DNA of 32,588 nt, from the NCBI GenBank assembly GCA_947038155.1, contig CAMQVH010000029.1:1-32588 (forward strand), in the 5' to 3' direction. This stretch comes from an uncultured Bacteroides sp. (GTDB lineage Bacteria; Bacteroidota; Bacteroidia; Bacteroidales; Bacteroidaceae). Shown in pieces: positions 8,454 to 15,743 of the stretch; positions within the stretch are counted from its first letter, which is position 1; every line of letters starts with the position of its first letter. The position numbers and the translations under genes were made by a program. The notes beneath the pieces were generated by a model that saw only the letters and a program-made list of their open reading frames with translations, was not told the origin of the DNA and did not search any database.

Positions 8454-9920
8454 TTATTTTTCTGTAGGCTGTATCAGGTATTTCACTGTCGGTTTCGCAC
8501 GATGTTTCTTCAACAGTTCGAGTTGGCTGATTGCCACATCAAGTCCCTGTTCGGCAGCAGTGGTCATATACATCTGCGCACGTTCGAAGTCACCGTTGCG
8601 AGCCGCCAGCACTCCGCGGGTATAAATAGCCTCCACCGAATCGCCGGAACGAGCCACATATCGGGCAGCCTCAACGAGATTGTTGCGCTTCATCATGATA
8701 TTGGCGGCATTAAGGTTGGCTTCGTTGTTGTACGGGTATATCTCGACGGCTTTCATATAAGTAGCCTCATACTCCGGACTGTCCGGAGAATACGTTGCCG
8801 CTATGCGCGAGAAATCTACGGGACGGAGACGCTCGGGAGTTGTCCGGAAGACACGTTTCAGTTCGTCGATGTCGGCAAATGTACGTATGGAATATGTCAC
8901 CTTATAATCCGAATGACGCAGCCACGGATAAACGGTCTTCAATATTACCGAATACTCTTCAGGGAAACGCCGTTTGATGGTAAGGTCTTTGGCATCCGGG
9001 TCCATATCGCTACGTGCAATATCGAGTATTTCAGTACGATGTTCCAAACGGCACGTATCCAGCCATTCGATAAGCCCCTGCCAGTCTTCCGGTTCGAAGT
9101 CGGTGTGCATTATCGACTGGTCGAAGTTGTAATGGCTCCGCACATACTCTTTCAATGTGGCGGTACGCCCCATGGCAAGTTCGATGTTATGTTTATAAGT
9201 TCCCTCGGGAGAGGCGAATCCTTTTATGCTGACCGATGTAATGGTGGCATCAGGATCGTTTTTCACTTTGTCGATGGACGCTATGATTTTGCCAATCTCT
9301 TTCGGATTGTTCATGTAGTCGGGCTTCAATTCGGTGCGGTCGACAACGAAAGTCACAAAAGCACGTCCCTCAGCAGACATCACCACCAGGCTATCGCCCA
9401 CAATATTCACATAACGGAAATCGGGATGAAACGGTTCGATCACGTAATTGAGTTCGGCAACCGGCGTGTCTCCCGCGTCTTCTATCGGGTCGCAACAAGT
9501 CTGCGTCTCTTCACGCATCACCACCAAACAACGCTGCATCCACGGCTGAAAACGGACTGTCTCGCGAAACGCCACCAGTTCGTCCGAACCGGCACGGACA
9601 AGTTTCTCGCCCGGCATAATATCCTTATTGCGCAGATGTGCATAATAACTGTTCTTTCCGGCAACGGTGATGGCCGGCAACCGGAGACTGTCGGCACTAC
9701 CGATGGCACGAATGACAGGTGTGAACACCACTTCACGGTCAAGTCCCGGCTTGATATGACGGGCATCGACATCGAAATGAATCAGGAGCTGCCCTTCACC
9801 ACGACTGATATTAATCTTTGAGACCTTGAACAATCTGCCGGAATGTGCCGATGCCGTCCCGACACATAACATCATCACAACAGCACAAACAATGCTATTT
9901 TTTAACATATTTACCTTCAT
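8454..9920 (-). CDS. DUF3868 protein with OmpA-like and TPR-like parts, fimbrial locus
   Basis: The protein starts with a clear signal peptide (MKVNMLKNSIVCAVVMMLCV, ending TASA). The N-terminal ~150 residues fit DUF3868: a beta-rich region with two early strands and a CC pair near residue 142. Around residues 190-300 comes an OmpA-like segment containing IKGFASPEGT and the NIELAMGRTATLKEYV helix, typical of peptidoglycan-associated domains. The last ~130 residues are alanine-rich helical pairs (EAIYTRGVLAARNGDFERAQ) of TPR type. The start was put at 9920 because it gives the tidiest signal peptide. In-frame ATGs at 9932 and 9947 exist, the latter overlapping the upstream gene. It probably acts in the periplasm or at the inner face of the outer membrane during fimbrial assembly or localisation. 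Confidence 0.85.
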   Translation of the reverse strand: MKVNMLKNSIVCAVVMMLCVGTASAHSGRLFKVSKINISRGEGQLLIHFDVDARHIKPGLDREVVFTPVIRAIGSADSLRLPAITVAGKNSYYAHLRNKDIMPGEKLVRAGSDELVAFRETVRFQPWMQRCLVVMREETQTCCDPIEDAGDTPVAELNYVIEPFHPDFRYVNIVGDSLVVMSAEGRAFVTFVVDRTELKPDYMNNPKEIGKIIASIDKVKNDPDATITSVSIKGFASPEGTYKHNIELAMGRTATLKEYVRSHYNFDQSIMHTDFEPEDWQGLIEWLDTCRLEHRTEILDIARSDMDPDAKDLTIKRRFPEEYSVILKTVYPWLRHSDYKVTYSIRTFADIDELKRVFRTTPERLRPVDFSRIAATYSPDSPEYEATYMKAVEIYPYNNEANLNAANIMMKRNNLVEAARYVARSGDSVEAIYTRGVLAARNGDFERAQMYMTTAAEQGLDVAISQLELLKKHRAKPTVKYLIQPTEK

Positions 9921-9936
9921 AGTGTGGTGCATTTTA

Positions 9937-10512
9937 TCAGAAAACATAGATTAAGTTGACTGCCGCTTTCGTTGGCCCTACGTAATTGTGGCTCTTGCCC
10001 GACTCCACTTTCTGACCGCATCCGGCACAATTAAACCGGTCGTAACGGGTATATGTCCATCCGAAGCCGATTTCCGCTTCGATGTTCCACCGGCGGTTCA
10101 ACACCCAGTCGTAACCGTATGCAATGCCCGCTCCGACAAACCATCCTTGATAGCGCGAATCTTTCAATTTGCCGAAATCAGTACCCAGCATTTTGAAATC
10201 CATATCCAAATGACCTATATTATATTGACCACCCAGCAAATGTGCTCCAAAGAAATGTCCTGCAAAAGGACGGCAAATCCAACGGCGCAATTCAGGTTGC
10301 AACACATAATTGCGCCACTGCTTTCTCCATAGATTAAAGATACCCGACACTTCCGCAGTCCAAAGTGGGGCAAGACGAGTCTCGATCGCAACATTCGCAT
10401 TTGCTGTTGCATCGTATAACAAGTTCGTTTTAATTACCGTTTTTTGCGCATTTGCTTCCGCCATAAACAGACAAACGAACATGAACAAACCTATAAACTT
10501 TTTTATTTTCAT
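9937..10512 (-). CDS. DUF3575 outer-membrane barrel-like protein, first gene of fimbrial operon
   Basis: The start at 10512 gives a 191-residue protein with a signal peptide (MKIKKFIGLFMFVCLFMAEA, cut after NAQ). A longer reading frame back to 10557 adds 15 residues unlike a signal peptide. After it come TNLLYDATANANVAIE, RRWICRPFAGHFFGAHLLGG and FVGAGIAYGYDW, the pattern of DUF3575 proteins. The chain ends in VNLIYVF with a terminal Phe, as in outer-membrane barrels. A CAGC cysteine pair lies near the end. The stop at 9937 is 17 bases before the chosen DUF3868 start. Genes of this pair commonly precede fimbrillin genes in Bacteroidales. The precise role is unknown. Confidence 0.85.
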   Translation of the reverse strand: MKIKKFIGLFMFVCLFMAEANAQKTVIKTNLLYDATANANVAIETRLAPLWTAEVSGIFNLWRKQWRNYVLQPELRRWICRPFAGHFFGAHLLGGQYNIGHLDMDFKMLGTDFGKLKDSRYQGWFVGAGIAYGYDWVLNRRWNIEAEIGFGWTYTRYDRFNCAGCGQKVESGKSHNYVGPTKAAVNLIYVF

Positions 10513-10612
10513 TCCCCTGTTGCTTTTTAGAAACTTACAACATCCTAACACATACAATAAAACTTTTTTCCGAATCCAAATACTGTTTTATGAATCCTCT
10601 TTGTTTCCATTA

Positions 10613-10637
10613 CAAATATAATTTCGTTGCAAATATA
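10613..10637 (-). promoter_or_regulatory. Two candidate -7 boxes for the fimbrial operon
   Basis: CAAATATA occurs twice, at 10613-10620 and 10630-10637, 17 bp apart. Read on the minus strand each is TATATTTG, matching the Bacteroides TAnnTTTG -7 box. No good -33 TTTG partner is visible at the usual ~20-bp spacing. I see no flanking inverted repeats that would make this an invertible promoter. Confidence 0.4.
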
Positions 10638-10807
10638 CGGCATTTAAAAAAAAGTATACTTACATTAACATTCATTAAACTGCATTTATCTGTTTTTTAA
10701 TTGTTTAAAGTATTATAAAATCAAAAAAATCAAAAATAAAAAAGAAAGATTAAAGAGATATATCAAGAAAAAATAGCATTTTTGTATTTAAAAATAAAGA
10801 TTCGATT

Positions 10808-11677
10808 ATGAAATTTGCAATTTTCGGGAATACGTATCAAGTTAAAAAATCCTTTCATGCCGCCAATTTATTCAGACTACTGAAAAAACGGGGAACGGAA
10901 GTCTGCGTATGCAGGGAGTTCTACCAATTCCTGATTTCAGAGCATATGGAAATCGAAGCCGACCAATTGTTTGACGGCGATGATTTCACAGCCGACATGG
11001 TAATCAGTATCGGCGGGGATGGCACTTTCCTGAAAGCTGCCCGCCGGGTAGGCAGAAAGGGGATTCCTATCCTTGGCATCAATACGGGACGTTTGGGCTT
11101 TCTTGCCGATATTTCTCCCGAAGAGATGGAAGAGACATTCAACGAGATTCAAGCCGGAAGATACAATGTTGAAGAACGCAGCGTGCTTCAACTTATCTGT
11201 AACGGCACCCACCTGCAAGCATCTCCGTATGCTCTAAATGAAATAGCCGTACTCAAACGGGACAGTTCTTCAATGATCAGTATCCGTACTGCCATCAACG
11301 GTGCATTCTTGAATACTTACCAGGCCGACGGATTAGTGATTGCTACTCCAACCGGTTCAACAGCTTATTCGCTAAGTGTGGGCGGGCCGATTATGGTTCC
11401 TCATGCCAACACCATCGTCATTACTCCCGTAGCTCCGCACAGCCTTAATGTTCGCCCTATCGTCATACGTGACGATTGGGAAATCACGTTGGATGTGGAA
11501 AGCCGCAGCCATAACTTCCTGGTCGCTATCGACGGCAACAGTGAAACCTGCAAGGAAACGACGCAACTCACTATTCGCCGTGCCGACTACAGCGTAAAAG
11601 TGGTGAAACGCTTTAATCACATCTTTTTCGATACACTTCGCAGTAAAATGATGTGGGGAGCGGACGGCAGAAGATAA
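10808..11677 (+). CDS. nadK: NAD kinase
   Basis: This cytosolic enzyme of 289 residues phosphorylates NAD to NADP with ATP or polyphosphate. Diagnostic motifs are visible. The GGDGTF loop at residues 69-74 binds phosphate and holds the catalytic Asp. [11 protein letters not shown] follows. An NE pair ([11 protein letters not shown]) and [17 protein letters not shown] form the NAD-binding core, and [10 protein letters not shown] lies further on. Length is normal for the family. ATG at 10808 begins directly with the first beta strand (MKFAIFGN). The gene stands alone between the divergent fimbrial operon and a repeat-rich region, so it is probably monocistronic. Confidence 0.96.
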   Translation: MKFAIFGNTYQVKKSFHAANLFRLLKKRGTEVCVCREFYQFLISEHMEIEADQLFDGDDFTADMVISIGGDGTFLKAARRVGRKGIPILGINTGRLGFLADISPEEMEETFNEIQAGRYNVEERSVLQLICNGTHLQASPYALNEIAVLKRDSSSMISIRTAINGAFLNTYQADGLVIATPTGSTAYSLSVGGPIMVPHANTIVITPVAPHSLNVRPIVIRDDWEITLDVESRSHNFLVAIDGNSETCKETTQLTIRRADYSVKVVKRFNHIFFDTLRSKMMWGADGRR

Positions 11678-11725
11678 ACAGTCCTTTGGCTGAGGTCACT
11701 CCTGAATGCAAATTTCGTCAAGATT

Positions 11726-11857
11726 GATGAATCTGTATACCCCGTGTGGTGGGCATATAGATTCAGTGCGGTGGATATATAGATCCATCGCGGTGGGCAT
11801 ATAGATCCATCACGGTGAGTATATATACCCACCAAGGTGGATACACAGCTCTACTGT
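11726..11857. repeat. Degenerate array of six 22-bp units (array 1)
   Basis: Units start at 11726, 11748, 11770, 11792, 11814 and 11836, exactly 22 bp apart. Five of the six open with GGTGG or GGTGA, followed by an ATATAG core and usually ATCCAT. The first unit is the weakest. Inside the best copies TGGAT and ATCCA form a dyad around ATATAG. GGTGGGCATATA (11792) also pairs with TATATACCCACC (11824) with one mismatch. The spacing equals about two helical turns. Confidence 0.85.
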
Positions 11858-11891
11858 CAAGTCTGAAAAGCTGAATGCACTGAAAGCACTC

Positions 11892-11931
11892 CCCCTGGCT
11901 ACAGCCTATTCTCGCAGGGGTTGTTTTTTTT
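11892..11931 (+). terminator. Probable intrinsic terminator downstream of NAD kinase
   Basis: Arms CCCCTG (11892-11897) and CAGGGG (11915-11920) are perfect complements. A small inner stem GGCT/AGCC lies in the loop. TTG and then eight T residues follow. It lies 214 bases past the nadK stop, beyond the 22-bp array, so the array would be part of the nadK transcript. Confidence 0.65.
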
Positions 11932-11991
11932 CGCCTTCATCCGCTATCGCCTTCCAGCAAGGCGTTTGCGGATAAGACTGAAACGACTGAA

Positions 11992-12017
11992 ACCGGATTA
12001 TAGCATAAGAATCCGGT
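11992..12017 (-). terminator. Hairpin terminator for the coiled-coil protein gene
   Basis: Perfect 8-bp arms ACCGGATT and AATCCGGT with a 10-nt loop lie 13 bases past the TAG stop on the minus strand. They are followed by a T-containing stretch (TTCAGTCGTTTC). The U-tract is weak. Confidence 0.55.
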
Positions 12018-12030
12018 AAGAAAGTCTTGG

Positions 12031-12903
12031 CTAATTCAATATAAACGACTGCGAGCCTATCAGATTGCCGCCTTCGAAGATATCAACCCGATAGTTTCCG
12101 GCATATAAGAACTCTTCCACATCCCAAAACACATTAACGTTCTGTTCTTCTCCGGTGTACTCAATATACTTTTTGATAGAATAGGCCAGTGTACGATTCT
12201 CATAAGGGAAAGTATTGGACGCACTCTTAGTCAACACATCGTTGTCCGGCTTAGTGATACGTATGTATAGGGTACGCTCACCGTTTTCAGCAGTGATATT
12301 CTTTACCACCGTAAAGCTGATGGCCAGTTTCACCACATCTTTCACCTTCTTAGCTACTTTGCCACGTTTGTTGCGGGGGTCGATACGGATATTGGTGGCG
12401 TCAAGCTGGGCGGCCAATGTCACCTTCTTATCCAAGTTCTTCTTTTCTTCAGAAAGATTACTGATTTGTTGAGAAGCCTTATTATACTTCTCGGTCACAT
12501 CAGCAATAACCTGTTTCTGCCGTTCGGTCAGTTTATTCAATGAATCAATCTGGTTGATATACCCGATCATTACCTTACGCAGGGTAGCCAGTTCTTTCTT
12601 CAAACGGCGGATTTCCGTAGCGTTCGAGCTTTTCACCGTACGGAGTTCTTCCAACAAACGCTGTGTTTTCAGTTGCTCCTGTTCCAACAAATGAGACAAA
12701 GAATCATTGGATATGGTCATCTTCAACTCATCATATTGTTGTGCGAAACGGGTGTATTCGTTTTCCAAATCTTCCTTATCTAATTGAAACTCCTGCACTA
12801 ACTCACGGTTAGCTTGTTTCTCGGTAAACAATAAATAGGTAACACCAATAATAGCTATCACCAAGATAGCCACGGCCGCAATAAGAAGGCTTTTTTTACT
12901 CAT
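12031..12903 (-). CDS. Membrane-anchored coiled-coil protein of unknown function
   Basis: The start at 12903 gives 290 residues beginning MSKKSLLIAAVAILVIAIIG, a single N-terminal membrane helix or uncleaved signal anchor. A longer frame to 12951 adds a non-signal-like tail overlapping the promoter. Residues ~32-165 form a long charged heptad region (EFQLDKEDLENEYTRFAQQY, then ELRTVKSSNATEIRRLKKEL), a coiled coil. The last ~110 residues are beta-rich, ending NYRVDIFEGGNLIGSQSFIL, like an Ig-like sandwich. The topology implies a short cytosolic tail and a periplasmic rod with a globular head. I recognise no enzyme motif. Similar conserved hypothetical proteins occur in Bacteroides. It appears monocistronic, with its own promoter and terminator. 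Confidence 0.85.
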   Translation of the reverse strand: MSKKSLLIAAVAILVIAIIGVTYLLFTEKQANRELVQEFQLDKEDLENEYTRFAQQYDELKMTISNDSLSHLLEQEQLKTQRLLEELRTVKSSNATEIRRLKKELATLRKVMIGYINQIDSLNKLTERQKQVIADVTEKYNKASQQISNLSEEKKNLDKKVTLAAQLDATNIRIDPRNKRGKVAKKVKDVVKLAISFTVVKNITAENGERTLYIRITKPDNDVLTKSASNTFPYENRTLAYSIKKYIEYTGEEQNVNVFWDVEEFLYAGNYRVDIFEGGNLIGSQSFILN

Positions 12904-12931
12904 AGTTTCAGTTGTGAATTGATAACGTGCG

Positions 12932-12962
12932 CAAAAGTAATCATTTCGCAACAGAAGTCAAG
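12932..12962 (-). promoter_or_regulatory. Promoter for the coiled-coil protein gene
   Basis: On the minus strand TACTTTTG (12932-12939) matches the -7 box TAnnTTTG. CTTG (12959-12962) stands 19 bp upstream in the -33 position. The start codon at 12903 is about 28 bases downstream of the -7 box, leaving a short leader. Confidence 0.6.
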
Positions 12963-13100
12963 CAGAAATACAGAGAGTTTTTTATCCCCCGCTGCTAATC
13001 CATATAATTTTAACTTATTTGCTTGCTAATTTATTCAAATTGGCAAAAGCAAAGCACTCAAACACCTTTTTTCGCCAAGATGCCAATTAAACTTATCTTA

Positions 13101-13262
13101 TTGCCTACTATTATTAACTCCACTGCCTATTTTTACTTCGTTTAACTATAGTTACTCTTGCGTATGACTATAGTTATACGCAAGGGAGACTATAGTTATT
13201 TTTGCGTATAACTATAGTGAAACGAAGTAATAGTAGCGAACGAAGTAAATCCGAATAGGCAA
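13101..13262. repeat. Inverted-repeat element with four 22-bp-phased palindromes (array 2)
   Basis: Copies of the palindrome AACTATAGTT or its one-base variants start at 13144, 13166, 13188 and 13210, exactly 22 bp apart. The 12-bp spacers alternate in orientation: one contains CTTGCGTAT, the next its complement ATACGCAAG, and the third TTTGCGTAT. The whole is framed by nested inverted repeats: TTACTTCGTTT with GAAACGAAGTAA, TGCCTATT with AATAGGCA, and TTGCCT (13101) with AGGCAA (13257). The element could fold as a long cruciform. It has no reading frame and no transposase. Confidence 0.85.
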
Positions 13263-13392
13263 GCAGCTATAAAAAAATGGCTAAATAAACAATTCTCCAT
13301 AACAGTGCACTCTCACTATAGCTACATTCGGTTTATAACCGTACCTCAAACAGCTTCCTTTGCCCAAACTTTTCATCCTACCTATTATATTA

Positions 13393-13441
13393 ACGTCAGT
13401 TCGATATAAGTTCGCCCGCATGGCTTATATCAAACTGACGT
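13393..13441. repeat. 18-bp inverted repeat upstream of mdh
   Basis: ACGTCAGTTCGATATAAG (13393-13410) pairs with 13424-13441 with a single mismatch, across a 13-nt loop. It lies about 50 bp upstream of the mdh -33 region. No T-run follows, so it may be a regulatory or structural element and not a terminator. Confidence 0.75.
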
Positions 13442-13488
13442 CATATTATTAGGAAGTTTGACCTTTAACTAAAATTATTACGGAAAAA

Positions 13489-13520
13489 TTTCTTTAATCA
13501 GGATTATCGTTGTAATTTTG
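13489..13520 (+). promoter_or_regulatory. mdh promoter
   Basis: TAATTTTG (13513-13520) matches the Bacteroides -7 box TAnnTTTG. TTTC (13489-13492) sits 20 bp upstream at the -33 position. The ATG at 13570 follows an A-rich leader of roughly 40 bases. Confidence 0.7.
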
Positions 13521-13569
13521 TCGCGCTAAAAGATAAAACAAATTATCAACTTTTTAAATATATAGTATT

Positions 13570-14511
13570 ATGTCAAAAGTAACCGTAGTAGGCGCAGGTA
13601 ACGTAGGTGCTACATGTGCAAATGTACTTGCTTTCAATGAAGTAGCAGACGAAGTAGTAATGTTGGACGTTAAAGAAGGCGTTTCAGAAGGTAAAGCAAT
13701 GGATATGATGCAGACAGCTCAATTGCTGGGTTTCGACTCTACATTGGTAGGCTGCACTAACGACTATGCTCAAACTGCTAACTCTGACGTTGTTGTGATT
13801 ACTTCAGGTATTCCTCGTAAACCGGGTATGACTCGTGAAGAATTGATCGGTGTGAACGCTGGTATCGTTAAGTCGGTAGCAGAAAACCTGTTGAAATATT
13901 CTCCTAACGCTATCATCGTTGTTATTTCTAACCCGATGGATACAATGACTTATTTGGCATTGAAGGCTCTGGGCTTGCCGAAAAACCGTGTAATCGGTAT
14001 GGGTGGTGCTTTGGATAGCTCTCGTTTCAAATATTTCTTGTCTCAAGCTATCGGTTGCAACGCTAACGAAGTAGAAGGTATGGTTATCGGTGGTCACGGT
14101 GATACTACGATGATTCCTTTGACTCGTTTCGCTACTTACAAAGGTATGCCTGTAGCTAATTTCATCTCTGCAGAGAAATTGGAAGAAGTTGCTGCTGCTA
14201 CTATGGTAGGTGGTGCTACGCTGACTAAATTGCTGGGTACTTCTGCATGGTATGCACCGGGTGCAGCAGGAGCATTCGTAGTTGAATCTATCCTTCATGA
14301 CCAAAAGAAGATGATTCCTTGTTCTGTATTATTGGAAGGTGAATACGGCGAATCAGATCTTTGCATCGGCGTTCCTGTAATCCTTGGCAAGAACGGTATC
14401 GAAAAAATCGTTGAACTGAACCTGAACGAAGACGAAAAAGCTAAGTTCGCAGCTAGCGCAAAAGCTGTTCACGGAACGAACGCTGCTTTGAAAGAAGTAG
14501 GTGCTCTGTAA
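13570..14511 (+). CDS. mdh: Malate dehydrogenase (LDH-like type)
   Basis: This cytosolic enzyme of 313 residues interconverts malate and oxaloacetate with NAD(H). In anaerobic Bacteroides it serves the reductive branch to fumarate, succinate and propionate. Visible signatures are the nucleotide loop GAGNVG (residues 8-13), Asp33 after the second strand (NAD preference), and the substrate loop SGIPRKPGMTREEL with Arg83 and Arg89. SNPMD (120-124), Arg152 and the catalytic His176 in GGHGDTTMIPL complete the set. Length is standard. The gene has a good promoter and a strong terminator, so it is monocistronic. Its codons look even and strongly biased, as expected for a highly expressed gene. Confidence 0.97.
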   Translation: MSKVTVVGAGNVGATCANVLAFNEVADEVVMLDVKEGVSEGKAMDMMQTAQLLGFDSTLVGCTNDYAQTANSDVVVITSGIPRKPGMTREELIGVNAGIVKSVAENLLKYSPNAIIVVISNPMDTMTYLALKALGLPKNRVIGMGGALDSSRFKYFLSQAIGCNANEVEGMVIGGHGDTTMIPLTRFATYKGMPVANFISAEKLEEVAAATMVGGATLTKLLGTSAWYAPGAAGAFVVESILHDQKKMIPCSVLLEGEYGESDLCIGVPVILGKNGIEKIVELNLNEDEKAKFAASAKAVHGTNAALKEVGAL

Positions 14512-14537
14512 TTAATCCCCTTACTTTATATATCAAG

Positions 14538-14570
14538 AAAGGCTGTTCTTCACAACGAGGAACAGCCTTT
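14538..14570 (+). terminator. mdh terminator, possibly bidirectional
   Basis: Perfect 11-bp arms AAAGGCTGTTC and GAACAGCCTTT enclose an 11-nt loop, 27 bases after the mdh stop, and run into TT. It lies between convergent genes. Read on the minus strand it is followed by CTTGATATA, so it may also stop the operon ending at 14603. Confidence 0.85.
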
Positions 14571-14602
14571 TTCGTTGCCACCGAATATCCGGTATTCGAT
14601 TG

Positions 14603-15733
14603 TCAGGACATCTTTATGTTTTGAGAAACCCACATACCGATATCCTGTTTGCTAAGAGCAGCCGCCATCAGGTCGGGAAACTTATCCGGAGTGCAGGCGA
14701 AAGTAGGTACGCCGATAGAAGCTAAAAATTCCGCATGGTTCTTGTCATAAGACGGAGCACCATCATCATTCAATGCCGGCAACACAATCAGTTGCACGCC
14801 GCTGTCGACAAGAGACGCAAACCTCTTTCGCATCTCTCGCGGATCGCCCCCTTCATAAAGGTCGGTCACCAATACGAGCACTGTATCTTGCGGGCGGGTC
14901 ACTATGCCTTGACAATAAGTCAAAGCCCGGGCAATATCCGTCCCTCCGCCCAGTTGCACTCCAAAAAGCAAATCGACAGGGTCTTGCAAATCATCCGTAA
15001 GGTCGACAACCGCCGTGTCAAACACGACCATTCGGGTAGAGACAGCCGGAATAGACGCCAATACAGAACCGAAAATGCCGGAGTAAATCACGGATGTCCC
15101 CATAGAACCACTCTGGTCCAAACACAGAATGATATCTTTCATGGCTTTCCTCTTACGGCCGTATCCGATACGTATTTCAGGAATAATCGTCTTATACTCA
15201 GGCTGGTAATTTTTCAGGTTCTTCGTAATGGTTGTTTTCCAGTCTATTTCATTATAGCGGGGATTCCGGCGACGGGCGGAGCGATTCAACGCACCGGTCA
15301 CCGCCTGTTGGGTAGGTGCCGACAGTTTGCGGAGCAATTCATCAACCACCCGACGGACTACCTGACGCGCCATCTCTTTATTCTTCTCCGGAATCACCTG
15401 ACTTAAAGACATCAAGGTAGCCACCAGATGCACATCGGGAACCACCGTTTCCAACATCTCCTTTTCTGTAAGCAACGTAGTCAGATTCAACCGTTTGATG
15501 GCATCCCGCTGAATCACCTGCACCACTGTCTGTGGGAAAAACTCACGAATCTCCCCCAGCCATCGGCTGACTTTGGGAGCCGAGGAGCCCAGCCCTCCCC
15601 TCCTGTCGCTATCATATACGGCTTCCAAGGATTGGTCGATCCGCCGTTCTTCCACGCTCAACGATACGCCTGTGCCATCGGCCTCATCACCCCCCAATAT
15701 CAAACGCCATCTTTTCAGTAATTCTTCTTCCAT
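14603..15733 (-). CDS. VWA-domain (MIDAS) protein of the MoxR/SWIM operon
   Basis: The ATG at 15733 gives 376 residues. A TTG eight codons earlier overlaps the preceding gene and is less likely. The N-terminal ~195 residues are helical and charged. The C-terminal half is a von Willebrand A domain with an intact metal-ion-dependent adhesion site: DQSGS at 206-210, the Thr in GGGTD (262-266) and Asp291 in VTDLYEGG. No signal peptide or membrane helix is seen, so it is cytosolic. MoxR ATPases normally work with such VWA partners, which bind the target to be remodelled or metallated. It is the last gene of the operon, 10 bases after the DUF5682 stop. CoxE-like VWA proteins are the nearest known relatives by architecture. 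Confidence 0.9.
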   Translation of the reverse strand: MEEELLKRWRLILGGDEADGTGVSLSVEERRIDQSLEAVYDSDRRGGLGSSAPKVSRWLGEIREFFPQTVVQVIQRDAIKRLNLTTLLTEKEMLETVVPDVHLVATLMSLSQVIPEKNKEMARQVVRRVVDELLRKLSAPTQQAVTGALNRSARRRNPRYNEIDWKTTITKNLKNYQPEYKTIIPEIRIGYGRKRKAMKDIILCLDQSGSMGTSVIYSGIFGSVLASIPAVSTRMVVFDTAVVDLTDDLQDPVDLLFGVQLGGGTDIARALTYCQGIVTRPQDTVLVLVTDLYEGGDPREMRKRFASLVDSGVQLIVLPALNDDGAPSYDKNHAEFLASIGVPTFACTPDKFPDLMAAALSKQDIGMWVSQNIKMS

Positions 15734-15743
15734 TTCTTTTCTT

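Larger units (their letters stand above)
11678..12030. other. 353-bp convergent intergenic region
   Basis: The region between the stops of NAD kinase and the coiled-coil gene has no convincing gene. It holds a 22-bp-phased array (11726-11857), a T-tract terminator (11892-11931), a nested hairpin at 11939-11973 (ATCCGC/GCGGAT outer arms and GCCTT/AAGGC inner arms), and a second terminator-like hairpin (11992-12017). A minus-strand reading frame across the array has no support, because a 22-bp unit would change frame at every copy. Confidence 0.8.
12904..13569. other. 666-bp intergenic region upstream of mdh
   Basis: No gene is visible here on either strand. The region carries the minus-strand promoter of the coiled-coil gene (12932-12962), an inverted-repeat element with 22-bp-phased palindromes (13101-13262), a separate long hairpin (13393-13441) and the mdh promoter (13489-13520). 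The remainder is AT-rich and I see nothing else in it. Confidence 0.8.

Noticed and set aside
8397..9821. Plus-strand open frame of 474 codons opposite the DUF3868 gene
   Set aside because: It is a shadow of the real gene, rich in His/Arg/Phe. The minus strand has a signal peptide, OmpA-like motif and operon spacing.
10558..10807. Invertible promoter upstream of the fimbrial operon
   Set aside because: Bacteroides often invert such promoters, but I see no pair of inverted recombination sites or an invertase gene in this window.
11617..11835. Minus-strand reading frame across the 22-bp array
   Set aside because: It is made of repeat units whose length shifts the frame, has no family resemblance, and overlaps the nadK end.
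11726..13231. CRISPR array
   Set aside because: The 22-bp units are contiguous and degenerate, with no constant repeat and unique spacer pattern and no cas genes nearby.
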